Notes: a model not told the origin generated them from the sequence alone. A DNA stretch of 8,811 bases from Candidatus Woesearchaeota archaeon (GCA_016177345.1 JACOVM010000080.1:1-8811), one strand, 5' to 3'; counted from the stretch's first letter, positions 1 to 5,941 are shown. A program made the numbers and translations.

Positions 1-13
1 AGATTTAATGAGA

Positions 14-63
14 TTCTGCTATATTAGCAGAACGTACAAAGTTCAATTATTAATACGTTCTGC
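14..63. repeat. Three alternating TTCTGC arms forming two mutually exclusive hairpins
   Basis: Bases 14-20 (TTCTGCT) pair perfectly with 26-32 (AGCAGAA) around a 5-base loop. Bases 27-36 (GCAGAACGTA) also pair perfectly with 54-63 (TACGTTCTGC) around a 17-base loop. The middle arm is shared, so both hairpins cannot form together. The array ends 7 bases before the TATA box of the next gene, so it lies outside that leaderless transcript. It is either an operator-like repeat or the 3' end of a transcript entering from the left. Confidence 0.6.
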
Positions 64-70
64 CATTATC

Positions 71-78
71 TTTAAATA
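71..78 (+). promoter_or_regulatory. TATA box of the scramblase-like gene
   Basis: The octamer TTTAAATA is centred 25.5 bases before the ATG at 100 and only 19.5 before the ATG at 94. The first spacing matches the other promoters here and points to a leaderless mRNA starting at 100. Confidence 0.7.
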
Positions 79-99
79 TCTCCTTTCATTTGTATGGTT

Positions 100-693
100 A
101 TGGCATCCTTATTCACTGAAAAAAAGATTTTTGCCAAAGAACAAGTTCGATTTATGAAGTTTGGAAACGTCTTTGAATTCTTTAGCCTTGACAACAAGAA
201 ATTAGGGGAGGCGCGAGAAGAAGAAATTGACGGCATCAAGAAAGTGTTTAAGCTGACGAAGTACAAGCAGCACTTTCCATTCACTGTTTCAATCTATGAC
301 AGCTCTGACAAAAAGCTAGTTACCATACGGCGCGGATTCTCATTATTCCTTTCAACCGTCAAGGTATTTGACGGGAATGGCAGCCCTATCGGGCATTATA
401 AGCAGAAGTTCAAGCTCCTAAAATCAAAATTCCTTCTTTTTGACGAGAGTGAAAAGCATTTCGCTGATCTCGACGGCACCATGATCGGCTGGTCATACGC
501 CATAACAGACATTCATGGAACAAAGCTTGGCGGGCTTTACAAAAAATTTTCTGGGGTTGGAAAGGAGCTATTCACGACTGCAGATAATTACATCATCGAG
601 CTAGAGAATATCTCTTCCTTATCAGAAAACCAGCGAAAAATGATTATTTCGGTTGCGTGCATTATTGATATGATTGCTGGAGAAAGAAGTTAG
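100..693 (+). CDS. LURP-one-related / phospholipid scramblase-like protein (tubby C-terminal-like fold)
   Basis: This is a 197-residue protein from the ATG at 100; an in-frame ATG at 94 would add two residues but fits the TATA spacing less well. The sequence is rich in beta-strand-like segments with a repeated pattern in which a short strand ends in Gly before the next, for example KLGEAREE near residue 35 and PIGHYKQK near 97. It ends in a hydrophobic helix (about residues 172-194, SENQRKMIIS onward). That order is typical of the LURP-one-related/scramblase family, whose barrel encloses a C-terminal hydrophobic helix. No signal peptide is visible. The family's biochemical role in prokaryotes is not settled, so lipid scrambling should not be assumed. 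It stands alone on its strand and converges with the lipoprotein gene, 11 bases away. Confidence 0.8.
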   Translation: MASLFTEKKIFAKEQVRFMKFGNVFEFFSLDNKKLGEAREEEIDGIKKVFKLTKYKQHFPFTVSIYDSSDKKLVTIRRGFSLFLSTVKVFDGNGSPIGHYKQKFKLLKSKFLLFDESEKHFADLDGTMIGWSYAITDIHGTKLGGLYKKFSGVGKELFTTADNYIIELENISSLSENQRKMIISVACIIDMIAGERS

Positions 694-704
694 GTGAGCA
701 AAGT

Positions 705-977
705 TTATCCAAGTTGTTTCTTGGGGTGCCTTTCTATACATATACTGCGACACGTACCTGGACTCCCACCACCACTTCTACATTTAGTATAACAATCACT
801 GTAAGCACTTTCAACCGGTGCTCCATCATCAGAGCGGCTAACAAAATGCCGAGTAGCATCACCAAGAATGCTGACTCCTTCTTCATCACCTGTTTGCACT
901 TTAGAACTACAACCAACAAAAGCAAAGAGCGTAGCAAGAACAACCATAATAACGATCATGCTCCCGATATTTCTCAT
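705..977 (-). CDS. Small cysteine-rich lipoprotein, hypothetical
   Basis: The product is 90 residues if started at the ATG at 977, whose distance to the TATA box at 1001-1008 is 27.5 bases; the ATG at 983 would be only 21.5 bases away. The N-terminus has a charged start (MRN), a hydrophobic segment and a lipobox-like AFVGC with Cys at residue 23, so it is probably exported and membrane-anchored. The mature part is short and polar. It ends in a paired cysteine motif, CX3C-X9-CX3C, with Cys at residues 62, 66, 76 and 80. Such a motif could form two disulfides across a helical hairpin or bind a metal; this is inference. I do not recognise a family. Opposite-strand reading frames here are poor alternatives, because the signal peptide, cysteine pattern and promoter all favour the minus strand. 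Confidence 0.75.
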   Translation of the reverse strand: MRNIGSMIVIMVVLATLFAFVGCSSKVQTGDEEGVSILGDATRHFVSRSDDGAPVESAYSDCYTKCRSGGGSPGTCRSICIERHPKKQLG

Positions 978-1000
978 GATCATTATTTATACCCCGCCAC

Positions 1001-1008
1001 AATATAAA
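1001..1008 (-). promoter_or_regulatory. TATA box of the lipoprotein gene
   Basis: Read on the minus strand this is TTTATATT, inside an AT-rich stretch at 1001-1012. Its centre lies 27.5 bases before the ATG at 977. Confidence 0.6.
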
Positions 1009-1141
1009 TATTTTGTTTTGCTAACCCTTTCGGTTCTTACTGCGCAGGTCATGCTGATTTTCTCTGTTTTAGAGTAGTACCCCCTTTTTTATCAAAAAAT
1101 AAGGCGCCTAAAAGATAATTATGGTACAGATCACCCAAAAG

Positions 1142-1149
1142 CTTAAATA
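1142..1149 (+). promoter_or_regulatory. TATA box before a 17-codon leaderless ORF
   Basis: The octamer CTTAAATA is centred exactly 26.5 bases before the ATG at 1172, the same spacing as at vapB, map, the signal peptidase and the zinc-ribbon gene. It could also drive a longer transcript running into tRNA-His and the downstream array, because no stronger promoter is visible between here and 1545. Confidence 0.6.
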
Positions 1150-1171
1150 TAACCCCTTCTTTTGATATGCT

Positions 1172-1225
1172 ATGGCAACGCAAATTGGAGTTGATTGTTT
1201 TCATTGTGAGTATTCGTTTTTCTAG
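1172..1225 (+). CDS. Putative 17-residue leaderless mini-ORF with a CxxC motif, possibly broken
   Basis: The ORF encodes MATQIGVDCFHCEYSFF and then a TAG stop. It is supported by a well-placed TATA box and a CxxC pair (Cys 9 and 12), as found in zinc-knuckle proteins. A T-run at 1216-1221 immediately precedes the stop. Removing one T would carry the frame into an open stretch ending at 1385, giving about 70 residues with a further Cys and a hydrophobic tail. It may therefore be a regulatory leader peptide, a decayed small zinc protein, or a chance ORF. No family is recognised. Confidence 0.3.
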   Translation: MATQIGVDCFHCEYSFF

Positions 1226-1415
1226 TTGCCTTTATCCAATTAAGCCTAATCAACAAGTATCGTTAGAGACATTTGCTAGTTCTTTACCCAAGTCTCTGGC
1301 GTCATCATTCCAACTATTTCAATCGCCATCATTCTTATTATACTTACTCTTCAGCTCTTTATTTTTTCATCACCATACGGCCTAAAAACCTTCATTGACC
1401 TTTCTTAATAATCAT

Positions 1416-1487
1416 GGCCGTTGTGGTGTACTGGCAGCATCAGAGCTTGTGGCGCTCTTGGCGTGGGTTCGACTCCCACCGACGGCC
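1416..1487 (+). tRNA. tRNA-His (anticodon GTG) with encoded G-1 and C73
   Basis: The cloverleaf folds by eye. The acceptor arm is 1417-1423 (GCCGTTG) with 1480-1486 (CGACGGC), carrying one G-U pair. An extra G at 1416 faces C73 at 1487, the G-1:C73 pair that identifies histidine tRNA. The anticodon stem is AGAGC/GCTCT and the loop TTGTGGC, with GTG at 1449-1451. The T arm is GTGGG/CCCAC around TTCGACT. The variable loop is only four bases and the D stem contains G-U pairs. No CCA is encoded, as is common in archaea, and no intron is present. The gene lies 57 bases upstream of the first gene of an array that ends in HisRS. Confidence 0.93.
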
Positions 1488-1504
1488 TTCTTTCAAACCA
1501 ACAG

Positions 1505-1551
1505 AAAAAAGCCGGCCGGGCGCTAAGCGGTGGAGATGAAGAAGATGTCAG
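1505..1551 (+). repeat. Leader repeat, copy 1 (5' leader and start of the 169-residue protein)
   Basis: This 47-base segment matches 2107-2153 at 37 positions without gaps, and better still if one base is gapped near the GGAG. Shared blocks are AAAAGCCG, CGGGC, CTAAGCG, GGAGA, GAAGAAG and ATGTCAG. It holds a Shine-Dalgarno-like GGAG at 1532-1535, ten bases before the ATG at 1545. It is mostly untranslated leader, so its conservation suggests duplication or shared regulation. Confidence 0.75.
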
Positions 1552-2054
1552 GACAAGACGATAAATTCGCCATTATTGACTGTGCTAAATTTAAGTACAA
1601 CACTTTGCAGGCGCTGTTAAGGCGTTACGAGCCACTTATTCGGCTGCCCCCATTGCTGGAGAGCACCATGGATGATTATGGCAGTAAGCGTATCCTTGGT
1701 ATCAGTGGAGCAGACCAGCTGGAAAGTGCATTGCAAAAGGGACTGAGAGATATAAGAATTGGCTCTGCTGAATTAGGATTTGGGCCAGTGGAAGCTGAAA
1801 TAAGGGCGATTATCAATTACAGCCCATCCCGTGCTGAAGCAAAATATAGAGAATTTCAGCGCTGGAGGAAAAGTGGCGCACCGCAGCTGCCATCAAGACT
1901 GGAGGGTACTGTCGAGCAATGTGAGCAAGCAACAACAGATGAAAACCTCTATCGCTTTGAAAGGGCATTAGAGAGTGATTGGGCAGAAATAGAATCACTG
2001 CCTGAACGCAGGGATGAGCTGCGCCTGATCGCCGGAATTGGAGAACAGATGTAA
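1545..2054 (+). CDS. Hypothetical protein, 169 residues, array gene 1
   Basis: I do not recognise this family. The start at 1545 (MSGQDDK) was preferred to the GTG at 1530, because the same ATGTCAG context and leader recur before the next gene and because GGAG lies ten bases upstream. The product is soluble, charged and probably helical in its second half (about residues 95-160, rich in Glu, Arg and Ala). It has no signal peptide or membrane segment and only two Cys (13, 126). A glycine-containing segment, KRILGISG, lies at residues 48-55. It may be preceded by no promoter of its own, since nothing TATA-like occupies 1488-1540, so read-through from the tRNA region is likely. Its role is unknown; position suggests a link to the downstream tRNA-charging genes. 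Confidence 0.7.
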   Translation: MSGQDDKFAIIDCAKFKYNTLQALLRRYEPLIRLPPLLESTMDDYGSKRILGISGADQLESALQKGLRDIRIGSAELGFGPVEAEIRAIINYSPSRAEAKYREFQRWRKSGAPQLPSRLEGTVEQCEQATTDENLYRFERALESDWAEIESLPERRDELRLIAGIGEQM

Positions 2055-2106
2055 TCTATCAGAGCGCCAAATCCTGCCAGGAAAATAAGAAAAATAAGGA
2101 TGATGA

Positions 2107-2153
2107 ACAAAAGCCGCTCGGGCTCTAAGCGAGGAGAAGGAAGAAGATGTCAG
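2107..2153 (+). repeat. Leader repeat, copy 2 (5' leader and start of the split gene)
   Basis: This is the partner of the copy at 1505-1551, again ending in GAAGAAG and ATGTCAG at the start codon. GGAG at 2133-2136 is ten bases before the ATG at 2147, the same spacing as in copy 1. A short stem can form between CGCT and AGCG inside it, but this pairing is not equally good in copy 1. Confidence 0.75.
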
Positions 2154-2413
2154 AAACAAATATCGAACAAAATATACGAGATGACCAAGAAGAACAAAAT
2201 AGAAGCCTGCGAATGGCCAGATTTCAGCCAGACAAGGTTGGACAAGTGTGGAGATCTAAACCATCTGAATGGCTGGATGACCCTGAACAAGGGCGCAGAT
2301 GGAAAGATAGTTTTGTCTACGAAGCAGATGTAATGGCAAAGAGCCGTTCTGAGCTTTTCAATAGGCAGCCAAGAACCGTTCGCGTTGCTAACGGTATTCA
2401 TCAGCGGTCTTGA
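2147..2413 (+). CDS. N-terminal part of a split gene, 88 residues, unrecognised
   Basis: The start is fixed by the duplicated leader and GGAG. The first 22 residues are highly polar (many Glu, Gln, Asp, Asn). A more protein-like stretch with several Trp follows (VWRSKPSEWLDD near residues 34-45, RRWKDSF near 50-56). It ends in TGA at 2411-2413 inside the start of the next frame. From 2334 onward the next frame, one base ahead, is also open. This fragment is therefore most easily read as the N-terminus of a single protein of about 417 residues, separated by a one-base extra at roughly 2334-2413. The alternative is a genuine small gene translationally coupled to the next. An overlapping frame at 2100-2333 looks less protein-like. 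Confidence 0.6.
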   Translation: MSETNIEQNIRDDQEEQNRSLRMARFQPDKVGQVWRSKPSEWLDDPEQGRRWKDSFVYEADVMAKSRSELFNRQPRTVRVANGIHQRS

Positions 2414-3401
2414 GCTTTCATTCAATGAGTTAAATCCAAGAATTATTCCACAAGACATATTTATAGGTGTTGGATACAATCCCCTCTTGCGAGAGCAAGG
2501 TGAACGATTAGACATGCTTGAATACGTCGCATGGATGAAACGCCTGCTTGATGCTGGAGTGAGTTTCGTTTCCTTCTGGGACGCGAGCGCGTACCAGATG
2601 GTGAACGTGCTTCCAAAAAGACGCTTTTGTGGCAATCCAGCGTCTGCTCCTGACGCTGCTGTTGGTTTTCTGGAAACACTTGCTGAAGAATTCAAGCTGC
2701 CAAAACGCGCCGAAATAGCGGAAAACTGCGCACTGCGAAACAAGTATCTGTGGAACTTGCGTTCGCTACTCGGACTTGGCTCCAGAACCGGAAGCGTGCG
2801 CTCTTTCACGGATTTTTTCAAGCCGGAAAGAAATACGCGAGATGAGCATGTACAAGCGGGATTTGAAGCGGCGTTTGCACGCTATGCCACGTTATTCTGT
2901 CAAGCCGCTGAATATGTGGAACGCATGCAGACTGATGAGCCGCGACTGGTGTCAGAGGTTTTTCCTCCCGCAGTCCTTAAAAAAATAAAGGACGAAAATC
3001 CTCAGGCGGCGATGTACCTGCCAATGGAAATAGCAGAAGCGCTCTATCTTCAGAACAACACGCCAGGCATTATTTCTGGAAAGTATGGGCCGCAAAGCGA
3101 GAAGCCGTTTGACGACTGCATCCTTGACATGCAGAACGAGCGTTTCCAGCTGTATGCAGCGCTTCGGTCACGGCTTGGACCGCGGAACCCCGGTTATTTG
3201 AAGAGTGAGTTCGTGCTCTGGACAAGCTCGTCAAATGACAGCATCGCAGGCGTTGTCAATGGAGAATACGCTCGGGCATACGGCGATGATTACGGCGGCT
3301 TTGTTCGCAGCTATCTAACAGTTCTTGCAGAACCAAACGAGCCATTAGTTGACTGCGCCATCCGTCTTCGCGATGCGATGCGCATTGAGGGGGTGAAATG
3401 A
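2385..3401 (+). CDS. Unrecognised protein, 338 residues; possible distant cyclodipeptide synthase-like fold
   Basis: The frame is open from 2334 but has no ATG before codon 44. A TTG at 2385 is the formal start and lacks a good ribosome site, so expression probably continues from the frame at 2147. Residues 24-72 (DIFIGVGYN, then a helix, then VSFVSFWDASAY) read like a Rossmann strand-helix-strand unit. Later, YLPMEIAEALYL at 211-222 gives Tyr-x3-Glu (Y211, E215), followed by KYGPQSEKPFDD at 233-244. The Tyr-x3-Glu spacing and overall order recall tRNA-dependent cyclodipeptide synthases, but the catalytic Ser expected in the first strand is a Gly here. The assignment is weak and mine alone. 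No signal peptide or membrane segment is visible. The gene overlaps the racemase gene by ATGA. Confidence 0.75.
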   Translation: MLTVFISGLELSFNELNPRIIPQDIFIGVGYNPLLREQGERLDMLEYVAWMKRLLDAGVSFVSFWDASAYQMVNVLPKRRFCGNPASAPDAAVGFLETLAEEFKLPKRAEIAENCALRNKYLWNLRSLLGLGSRTGSVRSFTDFFKPERNTRDEHVQAGFEAAFARYATLFCQAAEYVERMQTDEPRLVSEVFPPAVLKKIKDENPQAAMYLPMEIAEALYLQNNTPGIISGKYGPQSEKPFDDCILDMQNERFQLYAALRSRLGPRNPGYLKSEFVLWTSSSNDSIAGVVNGEYARAYGDDYGGFVRSYLTVLAEPNEPLVDCAIRLRDAMRIEGVK

Positions 3402-4156
3402 TGCCCCCTATTTTTTCTTCCTTACCCCCTCAGAAACAAGGTGCGAATAAGTACAAGACCATCGGCATCCTCGGCGGCATGGGGCCTGAAGCGACAGCAG
3501 AGCTGTATCTCCGCCTTATTCGTATCTTTCAGCAGGAATACGGAGCAAAGTATGATGATGACTTTCCAGAGATCATTATCATCAATTTGCCAATTCCTGA
3601 TGTGGTGGAGAAACCAACAGAAGAAAAAAGGGTAGAGCAGATGCTTGTTGCTGCAGCACAGAAATTGCAAACAATGGGAGCTGACATCATTGCTGTTCCA
3701 TGCAATACTGTCATGTCCTTTTTACCATCCCTTCAACGCGCTGTTTCTATCCAGATCCTCAACCCAGTTGAAGAAGCTGCGGCAGATGTGAAACGGCTTG
3801 GTATGGCAACTGTCGGCATTATCGCAACAGAGATGACCCTCAGCAACCAGCTCTATCAGGAGCAGATGCAGGAAACAAGATTCCTTATTCCAGATAAAAA
3901 AGCGCAACAACAAACAACAAAGATTATCATGAACATTCTTGCTGGGCAGAAGCGTGACGATGATAAAATGCTCTTGCTAGATTTGATAAAGACTCTCAAA
4001 AATAGTGGTGCAGAAAAAGTAATCCTTGGTTGCACAGAATTGCCATTGCTAATAAAGGATAACATAGACACTATCGATACTGTTGGAATTCTTGCAAAAG
4101 CAATAGTTCGGGAAGTAATATCAGAAAAAGCTGAAGAGAGGGAAAATAAACCATGA
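3398..4156 (+). CDS. Aspartate/glutamate racemase family protein (amino-acid racemase)
   Basis: Members of this PLP-independent family invert the alpha-carbon of amino acids with two cysteines acting as acid and base. Both are present: Cys102 in AVPCNT and Cys212 in LGCTELP. The N-terminal signature GILGGMGPEAT (residues 23-33) is typical, and 252 residues is a normal length. Similarity is nearest to the broad-specificity YgeA/RacX type, so the substrate cannot be named. The ATG at 3398 overlaps the upstream stop (ATGA). The next ATG at 3401 is better spaced (7 bases) from a strong GAGGGGG ribosome site at 3387-3393. The stop overlaps the hisS start, so the three genes are almost certainly co-translated. 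The product could supply a D-amino acid to whatever the upstream protein makes. Confidence 0.9.
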   Translation: MMPPIFSSLPPQKQGANKYKTIGILGGMGPEATAELYLRLIRIFQQEYGAKYDDDFPEIIIINLPIPDVVEKPTEEKRVEQMLVAAAQKLQTMGADIIAVPCNTVMSFLPSLQRAVSIQILNPVEEAAADVKRLGMATVGIIATEMTLSNQLYQEQMQETRFLIPDKKAQQQTTKIIMNILAGQKRDDDKMLLLDLIKTLKNSGAEKVILGCTELPLLIKDNIDTIDTVGILAKAIVREVISEKAEERENKP

Positions 4157-5442
4157 CAACCACAACCAATATAAACAAGAAACCCCAGAGGCAGAGCATG
4201 GCCTTCCAAAATCCGAAAGGAACTCGAGACTATTACCCCGAAGACAGAGCAGTATGGAACTGGATGGCAGACGCGTTCAGGAAGACGGCAGTCTCGTTCG
4301 GATTTCAGGAAGTGGAAAGCCCTGCCTTTGAAAACCTTTCGGTATTATGCGAGAAAGAGGGAGAGGAAATCAAGCGGCAAATCTTCACCTTAGAAAAGAG
4401 AGGAGATGAATCGTTTGGCCTTCGCTTCGACCTCACCGTCCCGTTCACGAGAATGTTCGTTCAGAAGCAGCGCGAGCTTCCCAAGCCCGTGAAATGGTTT
4501 GGCATCAGCAGGATGTGGAGGTATGAGCAGCCTCAGAAAGGAAGGCTCCGTGAATTCTACCAATTCAGCTGCGAAGTGTTTGGAAGCCCAACGCCAGAGG
4601 CAGACGCACAGGTTATACGAATGGCTATTGAAATGATGGAAGGGGTTGGGCTGTCCTCAAAAGATATTGCTGTTCGCATCAATAACAGGATTCTTCTCCA
4701 GGGAATTCTTGAAGGGCTTGGCATTAAAGAAATAGAAGAAACGATTATTGTCATTGACAAAAAATCAAAAATAGGCGATGCAGCGTTTGAAGAGGAATTG
4801 AAAAAGCTCAAGCTGGCAAAGAACCAGATCTCATCCTTACAATGCATGCTTGCTGTAACAGACCTTTCTCGGCTACAAGGGCTATCAAAAGAAGCACAGG
4901 TGGGGAAAGAGCAATTGCAAGCTGTTTTTGACCTTCTCGATGACAAAAAAGAGTACCTCCAGGTTGATCTCACCACAGCTCGAGGCCTTGCTTACTACAC
5001 TAGTACCGTATTTGAGATTTTTGATCGGGGCAGAAAGTACAGGGCATTATGCGGCGGTGGAAGATACAACAATATGATTAAGCAGTTTGGGGGGGAAGAC
5101 TGCCCCGCCACAGGATTTGCTATAGGCTTTGCCACCATGGAGCTTCTGTTGGACGAGAAGATGAAACTGCCAACGACCGCTACAGGGGTTGATTATTATA
5201 TCGCGCTAATAAGCCAAGCACCTGCTGTAAAAAAAGCAGCGCAACAGCTCGCGGCAAAACTCCGCTCCCAAGGGTCATCGGTAGACGCTGATGTCATGGG
5301 AAGGAGCCTTGGCAAGCAGATGGAATACGCTAATAAGCTCAAGGCAAAAAATGTCATCGTGATGGGAGAGAATGAAGTAAAGGCAAAGAAAGCAAAAGTG
5401 AAAGAGATGGAGAGTGGGAAAGAGAGTACTATTAATTTATGA
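4153..5442 (+). CDS. hisS: Histidyl-tRNA synthetase
   Basis: The class II enzyme charges tRNA-His. Motif 1 region is PKGTRDYYPED (residues 21-31). Motif 2 runs from MWRYEQPQKG through RLREFYQFS (121-139), and the histidine-binding signature is ARGLAYYTSTVFE (276-288). GGGRYNN lies at 301-307. A C-terminal anticodon-binding domain is clear (about 345-425, with LGKQMEYANKL at 386-396). At 429 residues the length is normal. Oddities: motif 3 reads GFAIGFATMELLL (321-333), with Ala-Thr where Asp/Glu-Arg is usual, and RGLAYY has Ala for the common Asp. The start at 4153 overlaps the racemase stop. The ATG at 4198 (MAFQNPKG) begins nearer the conserved region and has a GAGG upstream, so it is a real alternative. 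tRNA-His lies about 2.7 kb upstream on the same strand. Confidence 0.95.
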   Translation: MTTTTNINKKPQRQSMAFQNPKGTRDYYPEDRAVWNWMADAFRKTAVSFGFQEVESPAFENLSVLCEKEGEEIKRQIFTLEKRGDESFGLRFDLTVPFTRMFVQKQRELPKPVKWFGISRMWRYEQPQKGRLREFYQFSCEVFGSPTPEADAQVIRMAIEMMEGVGLSSKDIAVRINNRILLQGILEGLGIKEIEETIIVIDKKSKIGDAAFEEELKKLKLAKNQISSLQCMLAVTDLSRLQGLSKEAQVGKEQLQAVFDLLDDKKEYLQVDLTTARGLAYYTSTVFEIFDRGRKYRALCGGGRYNNMIKQFGGEDCPATGFAIGFATMELLLDEKMKLPTTATGVDYYIALISQAPAVKKAAQQLAAKLRSQGSSVDADVMGRSLGKQMEYANKLKAKNVIVMGENEVKAKKAKVKEMESGKESTINL

Positions 5443-5471
5443 TGTCCCTTCAATAAAATATAATAATGTTA

Positions 5472-5487
5472 TGGTTCTCTAGAACCA
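5472..5487. repeat. Six-base-pair inverted repeat after hisS
   Basis: TGGTTC at 5472-5477 pairs with GAACCA at 5482-5487 around TCTA. It lies 30 bases past the hisS stop in the 124-base gap between the convergent hisS and vapC genes. There is no T-run after it on either strand, so it could be a processing or termination hairpin only in a loose sense. Confidence 0.4.
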
Positions 5488-5566
5488 AGTTAGACAAGAT
5501 TTAGTATGAACAGCCACTTTATGAAGCATCATCATCCAGTATATAACACTATGAAAATCAAAGAAC

Positions 5567-5941
5567 TCAATAAGGCTTCTTAACAGTAAGGCCTGGAATA
5601 TGCTGATAGTGTTTTATGTTTCTTGTTAGTAATATACATCCCAAGTCTAGTGCAGTCGCTGCGATGAAGGCATCCATTATTGGAATTCCATAGTTTCTTC
5701 GTACTTCTCCTGCCTTTTGAGCTATTTCATTGGTGACAAGAACTTTTGTAGCAGCTTGAAGAAGTTCAAGTGTCTTCCTTCTTGCGTTATCATCAGTACA
5801 TTCTTGGCCTGAAAGCAATTCTCCTTCTGAGATAGCAGAGAAATAAGCCTGTTCCCAATCGAGCTTATCAAACCAGTCTTTTGATGGGGGATAGCTTCGT
5901 AAAAAATCAATGAATAAATCACTGTCTACCACAAAGCTCAT
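5567..5941 (-). CDS. vapC: VapC-type PIN-domain ribonuclease toxin
   Basis: PIN-domain toxins are Mg2+-dependent RNases that usually cleave tRNA or rRNA and are held inactive by their antitoxin. The 124 residues carry the expected acidic positions: Asp6 in VVDSD, Glu41 in ISEGELLSG and Asp90 in IMDAFIAATAL. The C-terminal LLTRNIKHY (104-112) occupies the usual T-x-N region, with His111 where an Asp is frequent. The ATG at 5941-5939 overlaps the vapB stop (ATGA), giving translational coupling. The target RNA cannot be read from sequence. It converges with hisS. Confidence 0.92.
   Translation of the reverse strand: MSFVVDSDLFIDFLRSYPPSKDWFDKLDWEQAYFSAISEGELLSGQECTDDNARRKTLELLQAATKVLVTNEIAQKAGEVRRNYGIPIMDAFIAATALDLGCILLTRNIKHYQHIPGLTVKKPY

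Larger units (their letters stand above)
1009..1415. other. Mostly non-coding interval upstream of tRNA-His
   Basis: About 400 bases with no convincing long gene. A weak 72-codon plus frame at 1167-1385 is rich in Ser, Leu and Phe and has no recognisable motif. Visible items are an A/T palindrome at 1085-1099 (six T, ATC, six A), the promoter at 1142-1149 with its 17-codon ORF, and pyrimidine-rich sequence from about 1220 to 1410. Bases 1382-1389 (CTAAAAAC) lie about 30 bases before the tRNA and may be a weak tRNA promoter. No attachment-site repeat of the tRNA 3' end was seen. Confidence 0.5.

Noticed and set aside
709..724. Five-base-pair hairpin between the convergent scramblase-like and lipoprotein genes as a terminator
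   Set aside because: The stem CCAAG/CTTGG is short, lies within the lipoprotein coding end and has no adjacent T-run.
714..1007. A 97-residue plus-strand ORF rich in Thr and Ile
   Set aside because: It is antisense to the lipoprotein gene, whose signal peptide, lipobox and promoter are convincing; the Thr-rich composition is typical of a shadow frame.
1167..1385. A 72-codon plus-strand ORF before tRNA-His
   Set aside because: Ser/Leu/Phe-rich composition without motifs, and the promoter spacing points to the ATG at 1172 in another frame. It survives only as a possible continuation if one T near 1216-1221 is an error.
2100..2333. A 77-residue plus-strand ORF in the frame of the large split gene
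   Set aside because: It ends in a TAA before the large frame opens, and the duplicated leader and GGAG site support the ATG at 2147 in the other frame.
2150..2821. A 223-residue minus-strand ORF
   Set aside because: It is Ser/Arg-rich and antisense to the split gene, whose frame continues with good composition to an ATGA-coupled junction.
1416..3401. Integration of a mobile element at the tRNA-His 3' end
   Set aside because: No duplicated tRNA 3' end, integrase or terminal repeat was found downstream, although the unknown genes directly after the tRNA made this worth checking.
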